Program-made: the position numbers and the translations under genes
Assembly (NCBI GenBank): GCA_021647705.1
Contig: JAKIUF010000002.1
Span: 62,001-126,000 of the forward strand
Reading direction: 5' to 3'
Source: Gammaproteobacteria bacterium
Lineage (GTDB): Bacteria > Pseudomonadota > Gammaproteobacteria > SZUA-152
DNA length: 64,000 nt
Part shown: positions 34,911 through 44,969 of the stretch, one piece after another
Layout of the letters: the number at the start of each line of letters is the position of its first letter
Position numbering within the stretch: position 1 is the stretch's first letter
Notes under the pieces: model-generated
Seen by the model: only the letters and a program-made list of their open reading frames with translations
Told to the model about the DNA's origin: nothing
The model's database searches: none

Positions 34911-37145
34911 TTATCTTCCACTGTTCTGTGTTCGTTGCGTTTCCGCCAGTGGTGTCATATCAATTTTTAATGCTGGCAAACGTATTACGATACGTGCGCC
35001 ACCTTCCGTTCGATTTTCTGCATACAACAATCCATTATGCTCTTCGACAATACGCTTAACCACAGCCAAGCCTAAACCGCTGCCTTTTGGTTTATTGGTG
35101 ACATAGGGTTCAAACAGGTTTTCCAGCATGTCAGGTGGAATGCCTGGGCCATTATCTTCAATCTTGATTTCCACAACATGTTCCGAGGCATGCTCCACTT
35201 CCTGTAAATGGATGTCCACCTTGCCCTGCGGCGTGTCAGATAATGACTCGATGGCATTACGAATCAGGTTATGCAACAGTTGACGAATACGTCCGACATC
35301 AGCTTCCACCATTGGTGTTGATTCTTTTTTGCCATGCACGAACAAATTGATGGCCTGTTTTTCCCCCGCATACAAATCCAGTACTTCGCCAATCAAGACC
35401 GCTAGCACCAACGGCAAAGGTTGTAGTTTTGGTGCGCGGGCATATTCAGAAAAAGCCTCTACCATGTCTTTCATTGATTGCACCTGCTGCACAATGGTGT
35501 GCGTGGAACGATCAAGCACTTCAGCGTCTTCCGGTGCCATTTTACCGAGATATTTATGCCGCAGGCGTTCTGCAGAAAGCTGGATGGGGGTTAGCGGGTT
35601 TTTAATTTCGTGGGCCAAACGTCGTGCCACTTCGCCCCAGGCAGCATCACGCTGCGCCTGAATCATCGCCGTCACATCATCAAACACCACGACAAACCCT
35701 GATGTCATGCCTTTTACACCGGGCAGTCTTGCACCCTGACACATCAGGGTTTTGTGTCGCCCAAAACCGGTTAATGTGATTTCTTCGCGCCAATCATCGA
35801 CATCATCATCAATGTGTTTTGCGATGGCGGCGATAAATGTTTTCAGCTCCGGCGCATCATGTTCAATCTGCTCCAGACTCTTGCCCATGGCAGAATCCAT
35901 GTCCTGTTCCAGAATATGGTTGGCCGCAGCGTTGACCGCGCGCATACGTTGATTTTTATCCAGCGTGATAACCCCGGATGAAAGCCGCCCCAGCACGGCA
36001 CGTAAATAGTTTTGCTCACGCTCGGCCCGATGCTGACTTTTTTGCGCATCCCGTTGCGCTTCGGAAACCTTGTTGGTCATATCCATAAAAGACTGCACCA
36101 ATGCACCCAGTTCATCTGTTGTGCGCGTAATCGGCAGCTTTTTCTGATAATTACCCGAAGCCACGGCGCGCGTGCCAATGGCCAGAATGCGTATCGGTGC
36201 AACCAGTCGCTGGGCAAAAAAGAAGGCCGCCCACACCGCTGACAGCAGGGTCACCAATAACACTAGCGCCAGAGTAAAACTAAAACTTTGTTTCAGCGGA
36301 TTACGTAAATACACCAGTTCTTTGTATTGAGTAATGGCCAACTGCACACCGTCTGCCAGTACACTGACCCGCGCATCTATCGGATACAACATAAACAATA
36401 TACGCGGATCAACAGCAGCACTCGATGTGTCAATTTGCACTGCGGCACGAATATGCAACCCCATGTTGTCGATGGGGGCCAGCCCTACATAGTCATGTTT
36501 ATCACGCACTTGTGACAAAATTGAGCCGCCAGGCTTTTGCGGAATAATGGTCATGGTGTCAGCGCTTGAGGAAGCAATTACCCGTCCGCTTTGAAATAAC
36601 AGGGTAAGTTCGCTGGCACCACTTTCATCACGCAATTCATTCAGTCTGAACATGACAATTGCGTTCGGTGTTTCCTGTAGTTCAACAGCAATGGCCCGTG
36701 TCTGTTTGAGTCGATCCCGCATACGCATATCCAGCGATGAGCGACTTAGCTCCAATGAATCTTCCATGGCACGTTCTAATCGCACATCAAACCAGCTGTC
36801 GATGCCTTTTTGCAAAAAACCTAACGAAAAATAGAAAACAATGGAGACGGGCACCAGGGCCATAACGACAAATATTATTACCAGCCTGACGGTCAGTCGC
36901 GAACCCGTGGCGGCACGACGATATTGGCGCACCAGGCGTACCACATCAATACCGATTAAACCCACCAGCACGATCAGCCCTAATACGTTGACCACCACCA
37001 GCGTCACATGCATGCGCCCGAACTGGCCGGAGTTTTCTGTTGCCGCACTCAATAACCATAATGAGCCAAGCATAAAAATGGCCATGATGATGACCGGCAC
37101 CACGCTGGTGGACATGCGCCGCAGCCATACCAGTAATTTACCCAT
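34911..37145 (-). CDS. ntrY: NtrY-type membrane sensor histidine kinase
   Basis: The protein has 744 residues from the ATG at 37145 (a TTG at 37166 is also in frame). There are about four N-terminal membrane segments, two before and two around a large periplasmic loop of about 170 residues. A HAMP domain (about 320-370), a PAS-like domain (about 385-490), the HisKA box LAHEIKNPLTPIQLSAERL with the phosphorylated His, and an HATPase with N box (LHNLIRNAIES), G1 DNGPGIP and G2 GSGLGLAVV follow. By family it senses redox or nitrogen state and phosphorylates NtrX, encoded 58 bp downstream. Confidence 0.92.
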   Translation of the reverse strand: MGKLLVWLRRMSTSVVPVIIMAIFMLGSLWLLSAATENSGQFGRMHVTLVVVNVLGLIVLVGLIGIDVVRLVRQYRRAATGSRLTVRLVIIFVVMALVPVSIVFYFSLGFLQKGIDSWFDVRLERAMEDSLELSRSSLDMRMRDRLKQTRAIAVELQETPNAIVMFRLNELRDESGASELTLLFQSGRVIASSSADTMTIIPQKPGGSILSQVRDKHDYVGLAPIDNMGLHIRAAVQIDTSSAAVDPRILFMLYPIDARVSVLADGVQLAITQYKELVYLRNPLKQSFSFTLALVLLVTLLSAVWAAFFFAQRLVAPIRILAIGTRAVASGNYQKKLPITRTTDELGALVQSFMDMTNKVSEAQRDAQKSQHRAEREQNYLRAVLGRLSSGVITLDKNQRMRAVNAAANHILEQDMDSAMGKSLEQIEHDAPELKTFIAAIAKHIDDDVDDWREEITLTGFGRHKTLMCQGARLPGVKGMTSGFVVVFDDVTAMIQAQRDAAWGEVARRLAHEIKNPLTPIQLSAERLRHKYLGKMAPEDAEVLDRSTHTIVQQVQSMKDMVEAFSEYARAPKLQPLPLVLAVLIGEVLDLYAGEKQAINLFVHGKKESTPMVEADVGRIRQLLHNLIRNAIESLSDTPQGKVDIHLQEVEHASEHVVEIKIEDNGPGIPPDMLENLFEPYVTNKPKGSGLGLAVVKRIVEEHNGLLYAENRTEGGARIVIRLPALKIDMTPLAETQRTQNSGR

Positions 37146-37175
37146 CACAGTTGGTCTGCTGTGCAAAGCGGCTCA

Positions 37176-37760
37176 TCACAAATCCCATGAGTACCATCCA
37201 CTATTTAACCACCACTCACTGGAAATATAGGCTTTAAGCTGCATGGGTACAGGCAAACTGCCCAAGTCCAGACGGGAACGGGCGCGCACCTTGTAATGTT
37301 CTTCTGGTTGCAACAAATGGGCATCCAAAATAGGTAACTGTTCAATTTTGCCCAAGGCATTCAGAGCTGCATCTAACGTGGAATAGACAAATTGAGAACC
37401 ACTGTTGATGTTGCGCAATAAATACTGGTCGGCCAGCGTGTGGTATTGAATTTCGTAGCGCTGCTCCAGGCTGGCCAGCACGCTGTCCCACAGATAACGA
37501 CTGGGCGTATAAACCTCGATATCCAGAATGATGGTGAGCGTAACGCCATTATCCAGCGCCGTCAGTGCCTGCGGTGTGAGTTTTAACTCCAGGTCTGCAT
37601 CCAGGCGATAAATATCACCGACCAACTCTGTTTTTGCATCATGCACGGTAAACAACGGAGTGGCTGCGGTCGCTTCCAGCGCGAGGCCACTGAAAACCAG
37701 CAATGCGACCATTAAGCCGCAATGCCTGTTTTTGGTATTTATGCTGTTTTTTCCAAACAT
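37176..37760 (-). CDS. DUF4390 exported protein
   Basis: The protein has 194 residues from MFGKNSINTK (37760), whose start codon lies inside the end of rsmB (22-bp overlap). A signal segment (about 15-33, LMVALLVFSGLALEATAA) precedes a beta-rich DUF4390 domain (LDADLELKLTPQALTALDNGVTLTI, then KVRARSRLDLGSLPVPMQL and the SSEWWLNSGWYSW end). The function is not known, but it is very often encoded between rsmB and ntrY in this bacterial group, so a role linked to the NtrY periplasmic domain is conceivable. Confidence 0.85.
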   Translation of the reverse strand: MFGKNSINTKNRHCGLMVALLVFSGLALEATAATPLFTVHDAKTELVGDIYRLDADLELKLTPQALTALDNGVTLTIILDIEVYTPSRYLWDSVLASLEQRYEIQYHTLADQYLLRNINSGSQFVYSTLDAALNALGKIEQLPILDAHLLQPEEHYKVRARSRLDLGSLPVPMQLKAYISSEWWLNSGWYSWDL

Positions 37761-39043
37761 GCGTAATAAAACCCGTCCATGCCGTTGTTTCCCGTCAGCA
37801 CTTGTTGTCCCATCATGGCTGGCATCCCCCACGGTACGTTTATCATCTTGAGTTGCACATCCGGTTGCCTGCCCACAAACGCCGTTATTTGTCCGGCGTT
37901 TTCTTCCGACAATACCGAACACGTCGCGTACACCAGCATACCGCCCGGCTTGAGCAAGGGCCAGATGGCATCCAGTATTTGTGCCTGCAACGTCACCAGC
38001 TTTTTGATATCAGATGCACGGCGTAATAATTTGATGTCGGGATGGCGACGGATCACTCCGGTAGCCGAGCAGGGTGCATCCAACAGAATACGGTCAAATA
38101 GCTGACCATCCCACCATTCTTTTGGTGTACAGGCATCACCCACAATGCATCGGGCGGTTTTACCCAAACGTTGCAAATTTTCCTTCACTCGTTGCAGGCG
38201 GGTGGCATCCACATCCACCGCCACCATTTCCACCTCGGCCAGTTCCAGCATGTGCGCGGTTTTGCCGCCAGGTGCTGCGCACACATCAAGCACACGCTGC
38301 CCTGATTTCAGCGCCATCAACCCTGCTGCCTGTTGTGCGGCTTCGTCCTGCACCGATAGCCAGCCCTCGGTAAAGCCCGGCAGTACTGTTACATCCTGCG
38401 GGTGTTCGAGTCGAATGGCGCTTGCGGTGAATTCACTGCAACTGGCTGCAATTTCATTTTTTTTCAATCGCTGCAAGTAATCATCTGTGCTGATTTTTGC
38501 CGTATTGATGCGCAGACACATGGGGGGGCGCTGATTATTGGCTGTCAGTATCGCTTGCCAATCTGTGGGCCAAGCCTCGCGTAGCGTGTTGATCAACCAT
38601 TGCGGGTGTGACCAGAGCCCCTCCTCCGAGGCATCGGCCTGCGCCAATAATTTTTCCTGCTGGCGCTGAAAGTTACGTAACACACCATTCACCATGCCCC
38701 GTGCCCAGACCTTTTTAAAGGTCACCGTAGCGGCGACCGTTTCTGACACAGCGGCATGATCTGGTACCCGCATGTGTATTAACTGATACAGACCCAGTAA
38801 CAATAGCGCCTGCACGTCTGTATCTTTCTCTTTTAGCGGTTTTTTTAGCAGGCTGGCGATTATGACTGACAGACGATGATATTCGCGCAGCACGCCGTAA
38901 CACATCTCCTGAATCAGAGCGCGATCATCGCTTAGTGCAGGTGGCACATCTTCCATGGCTCGGGACAGGGAGCGTCCATCGCGGATGACCTGACTGAGAA
39001 TGCGTGCAGCCGTGGCTCGTGGGTTTTGTTTTGATGGAGCCAT
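37739..39043 (-). CDS. rsmB: 16S rRNA (cytosine-967-C5)-methyltransferase RsmB
   Basis: The protein has 434 residues from MAPSKQNPRATAARIL (39043). In-frame Mets further upstream would run through the palindromic repeat at 39053-39153 and are unlikely. An N-terminal NusB-like RNA-binding domain (about 8-140) precedes the methyltransferase domain with SAM motif I VLDVCAAPGGKTAHML, DAPCSATGVIRRHPDIK (motif IV Cys) and YATCSVLSEEN (catalytic Cys). It modifies C967 of 16S rRNA. It is downstream of fmt with the repeat between. Confidence 0.95.
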   Translation of the reverse strand: MAPSKQNPRATAARILSQVIRDGRSLSRAMEDVPPALSDDRALIQEMCYGVLREYHRLSVIIASLLKKPLKEKDTDVQALLLLGLYQLIHMRVPDHAAVSETVAATVTFKKVWARGMVNGVLRNFQRQQEKLLAQADASEEGLWSHPQWLINTLREAWPTDWQAILTANNQRPPMCLRINTAKISTDDYLQRLKKNEIAASCSEFTASAIRLEHPQDVTVLPGFTEGWLSVQDEAAQQAAGLMALKSGQRVLDVCAAPGGKTAHMLELAEVEMVAVDVDATRLQRVKENLQRLGKTARCIVGDACTPKEWWDGQLFDRILLDAPCSATGVIRRHPDIKLLRRASDIKKLVTLQAQILDAIWPLLKPGGMLVYATCSVLSEENAGQITAFVGRQPDVQLKMINVPWGMPAMMGQQVLTGNNGMDGFYYACLEKTA

Positions 39044-39052
39044 CAAACAGAG

Positions 39053-39153
39053 TCCGCGTGGGCAAAAAAACATGCCCACCCTACGCCTGTGACCCAGGAG
39101 CCTGTTCGTGAGCAGGGGTCGTAGGGTGGGCACGTTTTTTGTGCCCACGCGGA
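39053..39153. repeat. GTAGGGTGGGC palindromic repeat, copy 1
   Basis: The left arm at 39053-39085 and right arm at 39120-39153 are nearly perfect inverted copies of about 33 bp. Each contains CCGCGTGGGC, an A run and TGCCCACCCTACG or the complement. The 34-bp loop is GC-rich. It lies between fmt and rsmB. A second copy is at 60719-60793. Confidence 0.85.
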
Positions 39154-39166
39154 TTCTGGCAATGCA

Positions 39167-40117
39167 CTATCCAAGCTGAACACCCAGCAAACGATGAGCA
39201 TTAAGAAATTGTCCGGCATCGAGTGCCTTGCCGCCGGGTAACTGCAACTGATGAATACGCAACACACCGTCGCCAGTGGCGACATCGATACCCTCACGGG
39301 ATTCGGCCAACACGGTGCCCGGTGTTGCATCACTGCTCCCATCCATGGCCTCAGCCGACCAGATGCGCAGATTTTTATCATCAACACGGGTGAAGGCCAC
39401 AGGCCAGGGATTAAAAGCACGTACAGTACGTGACAACACCTGCGCCGATTGCGCCCAGTCAATTTCCGCCTCAGCTTTTTGCAGCTTCTCGGCATAGTTG
39501 GCATCAGCGTTGTTTTGTTTTTCCGGCACTGCGCTACCATCAGCCAGCAACCTGAGGGTAGCGCAAAGAGCCGTCGCTCCCAAAATAGCCAGCTTGTCGT
39601 GCAGGCTCGCGGCCGTATCGGTGTTTTCAATGGGGCACACGACCTTGTGCAGCATGTCACCGGTATCCAGGCCCACGTCCATTTGCATAATGGTAACGCC
39701 GGTTTGCTCGTCTCCCGCCAGAATTGCCCGCTGAATCGGCGCAGCACCACGCCAGCGTGGCAGCAATGAAGCATGTACATTGATACAACCCAGGCGGGGC
39801 GCAACCAACACCGGCTCGGGCAGGATCAGTCCATAGGCCACCACCACCAGCACATCAGCCTGCCAGTCCGCCAGTATTTGCTGGGCCTGTTCGTCACGCA
39901 GACTCACCGGCTGTAGTACGGGCAGATCATGTGCCTGCGCCAACGCTTTCACCGGACTGGCAGTAAGTTTGCGGCCACGACCGGCCGGCCGATCCGGCTG
40001 GGTGTATACCGCCAGCACGTCATGTTCGGTATTCAACTCGGTATTCAACAACGCCTGCAAACTGCTGGCCGCGAATGCCGGGGTACCGGCAAAAATGATT
40101 TTCAAGCCTTCGGCCAC
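39167..40117 (-). CDS. fmt: Methionyl-tRNA formyltransferase
   Basis: The protein has 316 residues with a GTG start supported by AAGGA. It transfers formyl from 10-formyl-tetrahydrofolate to initiator Met-tRNA. Motifs: [14 protein letters not shown] at the start, the catalytic [22 protein letters not shown] region (Asn, His) and [12 protein letters not shown] (Asp); the C-terminal OB-like domain begins about residue 207. It lies 37 bp downstream of def, the usual pairing. Confidence 0.96.
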   Translation of the reverse strand: MAEGLKIIFAGTPAFAASSLQALLNTELNTEHDVLAVYTQPDRPAGRGRKLTASPVKALAQAHDLPVLQPVSLRDEQAQQILADWQADVLVVVAYGLILPEPVLVAPRLGCINVHASLLPRWRGAAPIQRAILAGDEQTGVTIMQMDVGLDTGDMLHKVVCPIENTDTAASLHDKLAILGATALCATLRLLADGSAVPEKQNNADANYAEKLQKAEAEIDWAQSAQVLSRTVRAFNPWPVAFTRVDDKNLRIWSAEAMDGSSDATPGTVLAESREGIDVATGDGVLRIHQLQLPGGKALDAGQFLNAHRLLGVQLG

Positions 40118-40154
40118 AGTGTTTCCTTCTGGGGTTTGTCTAAAAATGGCGTCA

Positions 40155-40658
40155 TCACATCGTATGCTGGCGCACTTTTTCCATCTTTTTGCGAATACGG
40201 TTGCGCTTCATTTCCGACAGATAGTCCACAAATAGCTTGCCATCGAGGTGATCTATTTCGTGCTGAACACACACCGCCAGCAGGTCATCTATCGTCGATT
40301 CCTGTGTATTTCCGTCACGATCCAGATAGCGCACAGTGATCTCTTTTGCCCGGGAGACCGGCTCGTAAATACCCGGCACAGACAAACAGCCCTCGTCCAT
40401 TTTTTCATCGCCGTTGCGCTCAACGATTTCCGGGTTGATGAAACATTTCGGCTGACTTTTGTCTTCCGAAATATCGATAACGATCACCCGCTTCAGTACG
40501 TTTACCTGTACCGCCGCCAGGCCAATGCCCGGCGCACTGTACATGGTCTCGAACATGTCATCCACCAATGTGCGGATGCTGTCATCCACCGACACCACCG
40601 GTGCGGCTTTTTGACGTAATTTAGGATCAGGGAACTGTAAAATCGTGAGTATGGACAT
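40155..40658 (-). CDS. def: Peptide deformylase
   Basis: The protein has 167 residues from [15 protein letters not shown] (40658). It removes the formyl group from nascent proteins. All three metal-site motifs are intact: GIGLAAVQV (motif 1), EGCLSVPG with the Cys ligand, and QHEIDHLDG with two His ligands and the catalytic Glu. It heads the minus-strand run def-fmt-rsmB-DUF4390-ntrY-ntrX-trkA-trkH and is divergent from the LysM gene. Confidence 0.97.
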   Translation of the reverse strand: MSILTILQFPDPKLRQKAAPVVSVDDSIRTLVDDMFETMYSAPGIGLAAVQVNVLKRVIVIDISEDKSQPKCFINPEIVERNGDEKMDEGCLSVPGIYEPVSRAKEITVRYLDRDGNTQESTIDDLLAVCVQHEIDHLDGKLFVDYLSEMKRNRIRKKMEKVRQHTM

Positions 40659-40947
40659 GTGAACTCGGTCAAATTCGGGGTAATAGGCAAAAGATATGAT
40701 AATCGCTGCCGACATTATACCCAAAGCAATGAAGATTTAGGTCCGAATCTTCATCACTTTGCACACATATTCGGCAAAGACTTGTGACATCAATAAATGG
40801 CACTGCTCAAAAACGCGCAAAAATGATACATTCAAATCAGGTTTAGCATTTGCGCTTATCCTGTTAATTTTAAAATGCTTCGCTGGAGTCTGGAATATGA
40901 TTCGTCTAAACTCGGGCAAACTGATAAACAGAGGGATCATCGTGTTG

Positions 40948-42027
40948 ATGAAAGTATTATCTGTTAAAAAAAATCTGGTCTTTAAAAAATTTTTGAGCCT
41001 GATCATTCTTGGTCTGGTCGTCACTGGCAGCGTAGCGTTGGCGGATACCATCAAACTCAAAGCTGACCATCCGGATAAATATACGGTGGTAAAGGGAGAT
41101 ACCCTCTGGGATATCTCCGCGCATTTTTTGCAAAGCCCATGGAAATGGCCCGAAGTATGGAGCTATAACCCGCAAATCGAAAACCCGCACCTTATTTATC
41201 CCGGTGATGTGGTGTATCTCGAATATGATGCTCAGGGACGACCGATTTTGCGCGTCAGCCGTGGTCAGGCCACCGTAAAAATGTCGCCACAGGTACATGC
41301 CACTCGGGTTGATACCCCTATTGCCAGCATTCCACTCAACGCCATTGAGCAGTTTTTGGGTGAGCCTCGAGTGCTCAGCCAACGTGAAATCGACAATGCA
41401 GGTTATGTGCTTTCCGGCAAAGATGCGCGCCTGATGTCCGGCTCCGGTGACCGTATTTATGCCCGAGGCTTGATTCCCGGTGAAGACCCCAACTCCACCT
41501 ATGCCGTACTGCGCATCGGTAAACCTTATCGTAACCCCGGTGCTAAGCCTGGAGACATTCTCGGCTACGAAGCCTTGCATGTCGCCGATGCCCGGGTGGA
41601 AGATTTTGGTGATCCCTCTACCCTGCGCGTCAAGGACTCCACCCGAGAAACCCTGGTGGGGGATCGTCTGATTCCCAAAAAGGCCTCGGGACTTGATCAG
41701 GCATTTATTCCCAAACCACCCGAAACTCCAGTGGAAGGCCAGATTATTGCCGTTATTGATGGCGTCTCCCGCGTCGGTCAATTTCAGACCGTAGTGCTGA
41801 ATCAGGGCGAACAGGACGGTCTGGAAACCGGCCATGTGCTGGCAGTATTCCGGGCAGGCAAAGTCGTGCGTGATTACAATGCCAAAAAACGCGGCGAAAA
41901 AGTCACTTTGCCGGATGAGCGCGCCGGTATCGTACTGGTATATCGTACTTTTGACCGCGTCAGCTATGCGCTGGTTATGGAAGCCGAACGCGATATGGCC
42001 GTGTATGATTATGTACGGAACCCTTAA
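40948..42027 (+). CDS. LysM domain peptidoglycan-binding protein
   Basis: The protein has 359 residues from MKVLSVKKNLVFKKF (40948), with AGAGGGA upstream; earlier in-frame Mets (40759, 40897) give no better N-terminus. A signal peptide (about 12-33, ending SVALAD) is followed by a LysM domain (about 45-95, YTVVKGDTLWDISAHFL ... NPHLIYPGDVVYL). The remaining 260 residues are beta-rich and not recognised. It is the usual neighbour upstream of dprA in many gammaproteobacteria. It is presumably periplasmic and bound to murein. Confidence 0.88.
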   Translation: MKVLSVKKNLVFKKFLSLIILGLVVTGSVALADTIKLKADHPDKYTVVKGDTLWDISAHFLQSPWKWPEVWSYNPQIENPHLIYPGDVVYLEYDAQGRPILRVSRGQATVKMSPQVHATRVDTPIASIPLNAIEQFLGEPRVLSQREIDNAGYVLSGKDARLMSGSGDRIYARGLIPGEDPNSTYAVLRIGKPYRNPGAKPGDILGYEALHVADARVEDFGDPSTLRVKDSTRETLVGDRLIPKKASGLDQAFIPKPPETPVEGQIIAVIDGVSRVGQFQTVVLNQGEQDGLETGHVLAVFRAGKVVRDYNAKKRGEKVTLPDERAGIVLVYRTFDRVSYALVMEAERDMAVYDYVRNP

Positions 42028-42077
42028 CGCTTTTCAAAACTAAAACCTCAGCACCCAGCCCATGGAGGGGCTCCGCT

Positions 42078-43271
42078 TTGGACATATTCCGCCATTCTTC
42101 GCGGCCTCTTGGTGCTACACCGTCCCTTGTGTCGCACACAATTGCCGAGCCTGCACCATCCTTGGCTGTACCCGATACCGACACCTTACGTCACTGGCTT
42201 GCCCTGCTGCATGCCCCGGGAGTCGGCGCGATTCGTTTTTTGCGTATTCTCGAACATGAGCCTGATCTCCCCCGGTTTTTTGAGAATCGTGGCACCTCTT
42301 GTAATGCATTAAGCATTCCGCCCAAACTACGCCGCTATCTGGCAAAGCCCAATTGGCAAGCTGCGGATGCTGCGCTGGCCTGGGCCGAAGATAGGCACTG
42401 CTACATTATTGGTTTGCTTGACCCCCGCTATCCTGCACTACTGAAAGAAATTCCTGATCCGCCCCCCATTTTGTTTGTGCGTGGTGATATTGATCTGCTC
42501 ACTCAGCTCCAGTTAGCCATGGTGGGCAGCCGTAATCCCAGCGCCAGCGGTTCCCAGCTCGCTCATGATTTTGCTACTGCGCTCAGTCGTCACGGTTTGA
42601 CAATCACCAGTGGTTTAGCGCTGGGGATTGATGCCGCAAGTCATCAAGGCGCATTAAATGCCGATGGCAAAACCATTGCTGTGGCGGGCACCGGACTGGA
42701 TCGCATTTATCCGGCCCGACACCGGGATTTGGGGTATCACATCGCTGAACAAGGGGCGCTGATCAGCGAATTTCCGCTTGGTACGCCTCCTATCGCCAGT
42801 AATTTTCCGCGCCGCAATCGCATTATCAGCGGACTCAGTCTGGGTACACTGGTGATCGAAGCCGCGCTCAAAAGTGGTTCACTGATTACTGCACGGCTCG
42901 CCGCCGAACAGGGACGTGAGGTATTCGCCATTCCCGGCTCTATTCATAATCCGCTGGCCAGGGGATGCCACATGCTCATTCAACAAGGAGCCAAACTCAC
43001 CATGGAAACCAGTGATATTCTCGAAGAGCTCGCACCATTGGCCAGTTTTGTTCTTGAACATGAAAACACACCCGCAAACGCCACACCGGCCAGTGAACTT
43101 GTATTTTCTGACCATTCGTTTCTTGAAAAAATGGGATTCGAACCCATATCCATTGATGCACTAGTAGAACGCAGCGGATTGACGGCAGAGGCCGTTTCCT
43201 CCATGCTGTTGACACTGGAAATACAGGGAATTGTGGCCTCGTCTGGTGGTTTGTATAGCCGGATAAATTGA
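42078..43271 (+). CDS. dprA: DNA processing protein DprA
   Basis: The protein has 397 residues. The TTG start at 42078 is chosen because GGAGGGG lies 7 nt upstream. DprA binds incoming single-stranded DNA and loads RecA during natural transformation. The Rossmann-like domain has LAMVGSRNPSASG, GLALGIDAASHQGAL, VAGTGLDRIYPARH, FPRRNRIISGLS and VFAIPGSIHNPLARGCH; a small N-terminal helical domain (about 37-95) and a winged-helix C-terminus (about 340-395) flank it. It is consistent with the pilU and pilM genes at the window end and a possible competence capability. Confidence 0.95.
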   Translation: MDIFRHSSRPLGATPSLVSHTIAEPAPSLAVPDTDTLRHWLALLHAPGVGAIRFLRILEHEPDLPRFFENRGTSCNALSIPPKLRRYLAKPNWQAADAALAWAEDRHCYIIGLLDPRYPALLKEIPDPPPILFVRGDIDLLTQLQLAMVGSRNPSASGSQLAHDFATALSRHGLTITSGLALGIDAASHQGALNADGKTIAVAGTGLDRIYPARHRDLGYHIAEQGALISEFPLGTPPIASNFPRRNRIISGLSLGTLVIEAALKSGSLITARLAAEQGREVFAIPGSIHNPLARGCHMLIQQGAKLTMETSDILEELAPLASFVLEHENTPANATPASELVFSDHSFLEKMGFEPISIDALVERSGLTAEAVSSMLLTLEIQGIVASSGGLYSRIN

Positions 43272-43354
43272 GCGGGATTTTCAGTTCAGATAGTTGCCGC
43301 AACCACTAACAACAGCTAATTTTCATCGCGAAAATACGACACAAGTAGGTACCC

Positions 43355-43834
43355 ATGAAAGAAGACGTACTCGACGTACTCATGTATCTCTTCGAGAACT
43401 ATATGGACGACGATATCGCCATGGAGGCGGATCCCGAAACGCTCAAAACCCAGCTCCGCGAAGCAGGCTTTCTCAACGTAGAAATCAACAAAGCCTTTAC
43501 CTGGCTGGAAGATTTATCGGTGCTGCAAGAAGGTACCGACACACATGTCTCATACGGGGGGCGTTCTATTCGTGTTTTCAGTCCAACGGAAGAAAAAAAG
43601 CTGGATGTCGAATGCCGAGGTTTTTTGATCTTTCTGGAACAAATGGGAGTGCTTACCGATGCCAGCCGCGAACTGGTCATCAACCGCATCATGGCGCTGG
43701 AATCACTGGAGATTGATCTCGATCAAGTTAAATGGGTAGTGCTAATGGTGTTATTCAATCAACCGGGATTGGAAGAAGCCTTTACCTGGATGGAAAACAT
43801 GGTAATGGAAGAGTTTCAGCAGCCGCTGCATTAA
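43355..43834 (+). CDS. smg: Smg family protein (DUF494)
   Basis: The protein has 159 residues, starting MKEDVLDVLMYLFENYMDDD as in Smg. It is acidic throughout, with the conserved LREAGFLNVEINKAFTWLEDL and the middle RGFLIFLEQMGVL. It follows dprA as in E. coli and other gammaproteobacteria; topA would be expected next but is absent. The function is unknown. The 254-bp region after its stop, up to the convergent acyltransferase gene, holds nothing I recognise. Confidence 0.92.
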   Translation: MKEDVLDVLMYLFENYMDDDIAMEADPETLKTQLREAGFLNVEINKAFTWLEDLSVLQEGTDTHVSYGGRSIRVFSPTEEKKLDVECRGFLIFLEQMGVLTDASRELVINRIMALESLEIDLDQVKWVVLMVLFNQPGLEEAFTWMENMVMEEFQQPLH

Positions 43835-44088
43835 GCTATAGGCAATCAATATCGGCATCACTTTGCTTAAAAGCGAAAGGCATAAAAGAGTTCGGGTTGC
43901 ATTTTTAATAATATCACTTTGATGAATATAGTTGTCCCTTGGGATTATTTTAATCTCTTGCAGCTTAGCGCTTGTGATGTTTGCCTGCCATCGGCTAGCT
44001 TCTCTTTTAGATAGCCCCTTTCATCCTCTGAAGTTGGGTAGCCTTAACGACAACAGCGGATTAGCGCTGTTCGAGTGCGTAACGCCAA

Positions 44089-44967
44089 TTAATAAAATTT
44101 GTCTTCCCCTTCCGGTCTTGTCTTAAATCGTTTATACGCCCATTGATACTGGGCCGGGCATTGCAACACGCATTGCTCAATAGCCTGATTAAGGTGGGTT
44201 GCTTTTTGCACGTCATCACCCTCTATCAATGGTGCGCCTGTTTTTTGAATATGCAAATGATAACCCCGACCTTTCGGTAAACGCTCTGCATAAATCATAA
44301 ACACCATTGCCCCAGTTTTTGCAGCAAGGCGGGAGATCAAGGTCATCGTATTGGCTTGTACACCAAAAAATGGGGCAAATACACCGGAGGTTTGATCCGG
44401 TTCCTGGTCAGGTAGAATAGCAACCAGTTCTCCACGTCCCAAAGCCTTATAAAGAGTCCGCACGCCACCCGCGTCGGTGCGCGCCAGAGTAGCGCCCGCC
44501 CGTTCGCGGGCATTGCGCATCAGACTGTCCAGTTCCTGAATTCGGGGTGGTCGATACAGGGTGGTCATGGGTCCGCAGCGCGAACAGTAAAGCCCGGCCA
44601 CTTCCCAAGCTCCCAAATGCGGCGCTGCCAGAATCAGGCCTTTGCCACTCGCCATGGCTTCTTTCAGCAATGATGCGCCACTGACGTCCTGTATTTTGGC
44701 CAGAATATTTTCCGCTGGCCACAACCACAGCCCTCCGGTTTCCAATGCTGCCTTGGTCGTTTCCTGCAAGTTTTCACGCACCAGCTGGCTGCGTTGCTGT
44801 GGCGTCCATTCGGGAAAACAGCGGTCAATATTGCAGCGGGCGACATGTCGCATCTGGTTGTTAAAACGATTCAACAAGCTTCCCAGTCCAGCGCCCAAGG
44901 CATGGCTTGCAGGCAAAGGCAGCAGGGACGTAAGCCGCAATAGCAATTTAATGACAATAATGCGCAT
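44089..44967 (-). CDS. Lipid A acyltransferase, LpxL/HtrB family
   Basis: The protein has 292 residues from MRIIVIKLLLRLTSLLP (44967). An N-terminal membrane segment (about 1-30) is followed by the acyltransferase domain, with the catalytic H-x4-E as HLGAWE (about 125-130), a YRPPRIQELDSLM segment and DQEPDQTSGVFAPFFG. It adds secondary acyl chains to Kdo-lipid A in the inner membrane; whether it is LpxL or LpxM cannot be decided. Its start is 2 bp from the ttcA stop, so the two are co-transcribed. Confidence 0.9.
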   Translation of the reverse strand: MRIIVIKLLLRLTSLLPLPASHALGAGLGSLLNRFNNQMRHVARCNIDRCFPEWTPQQRSQLVRENLQETTKAALETGGLWLWPAENILAKIQDVSGASLLKEAMASGKGLILAAPHLGAWEVAGLYCSRCGPMTTLYRPPRIQELDSLMRNARERAGATLARTDAGGVRTLYKALGRGELVAILPDQEPDQTSGVFAPFFGVQANTMTLISRLAAKTGAMVFMIYAERLPKGRGYHLHIQKTGAPLIEGDDVQKATHLNQAIEQCVLQCPAQYQWAYKRFKTRPEGEDKFY

Positions 44968-44969
44968 TG

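Noticed and set aside
39044-39148. Longer N-terminus of RsmB through the palindrome
   Set aside because: It would translate the repeat; homologues start at the MAPSKQN-type N-terminus.
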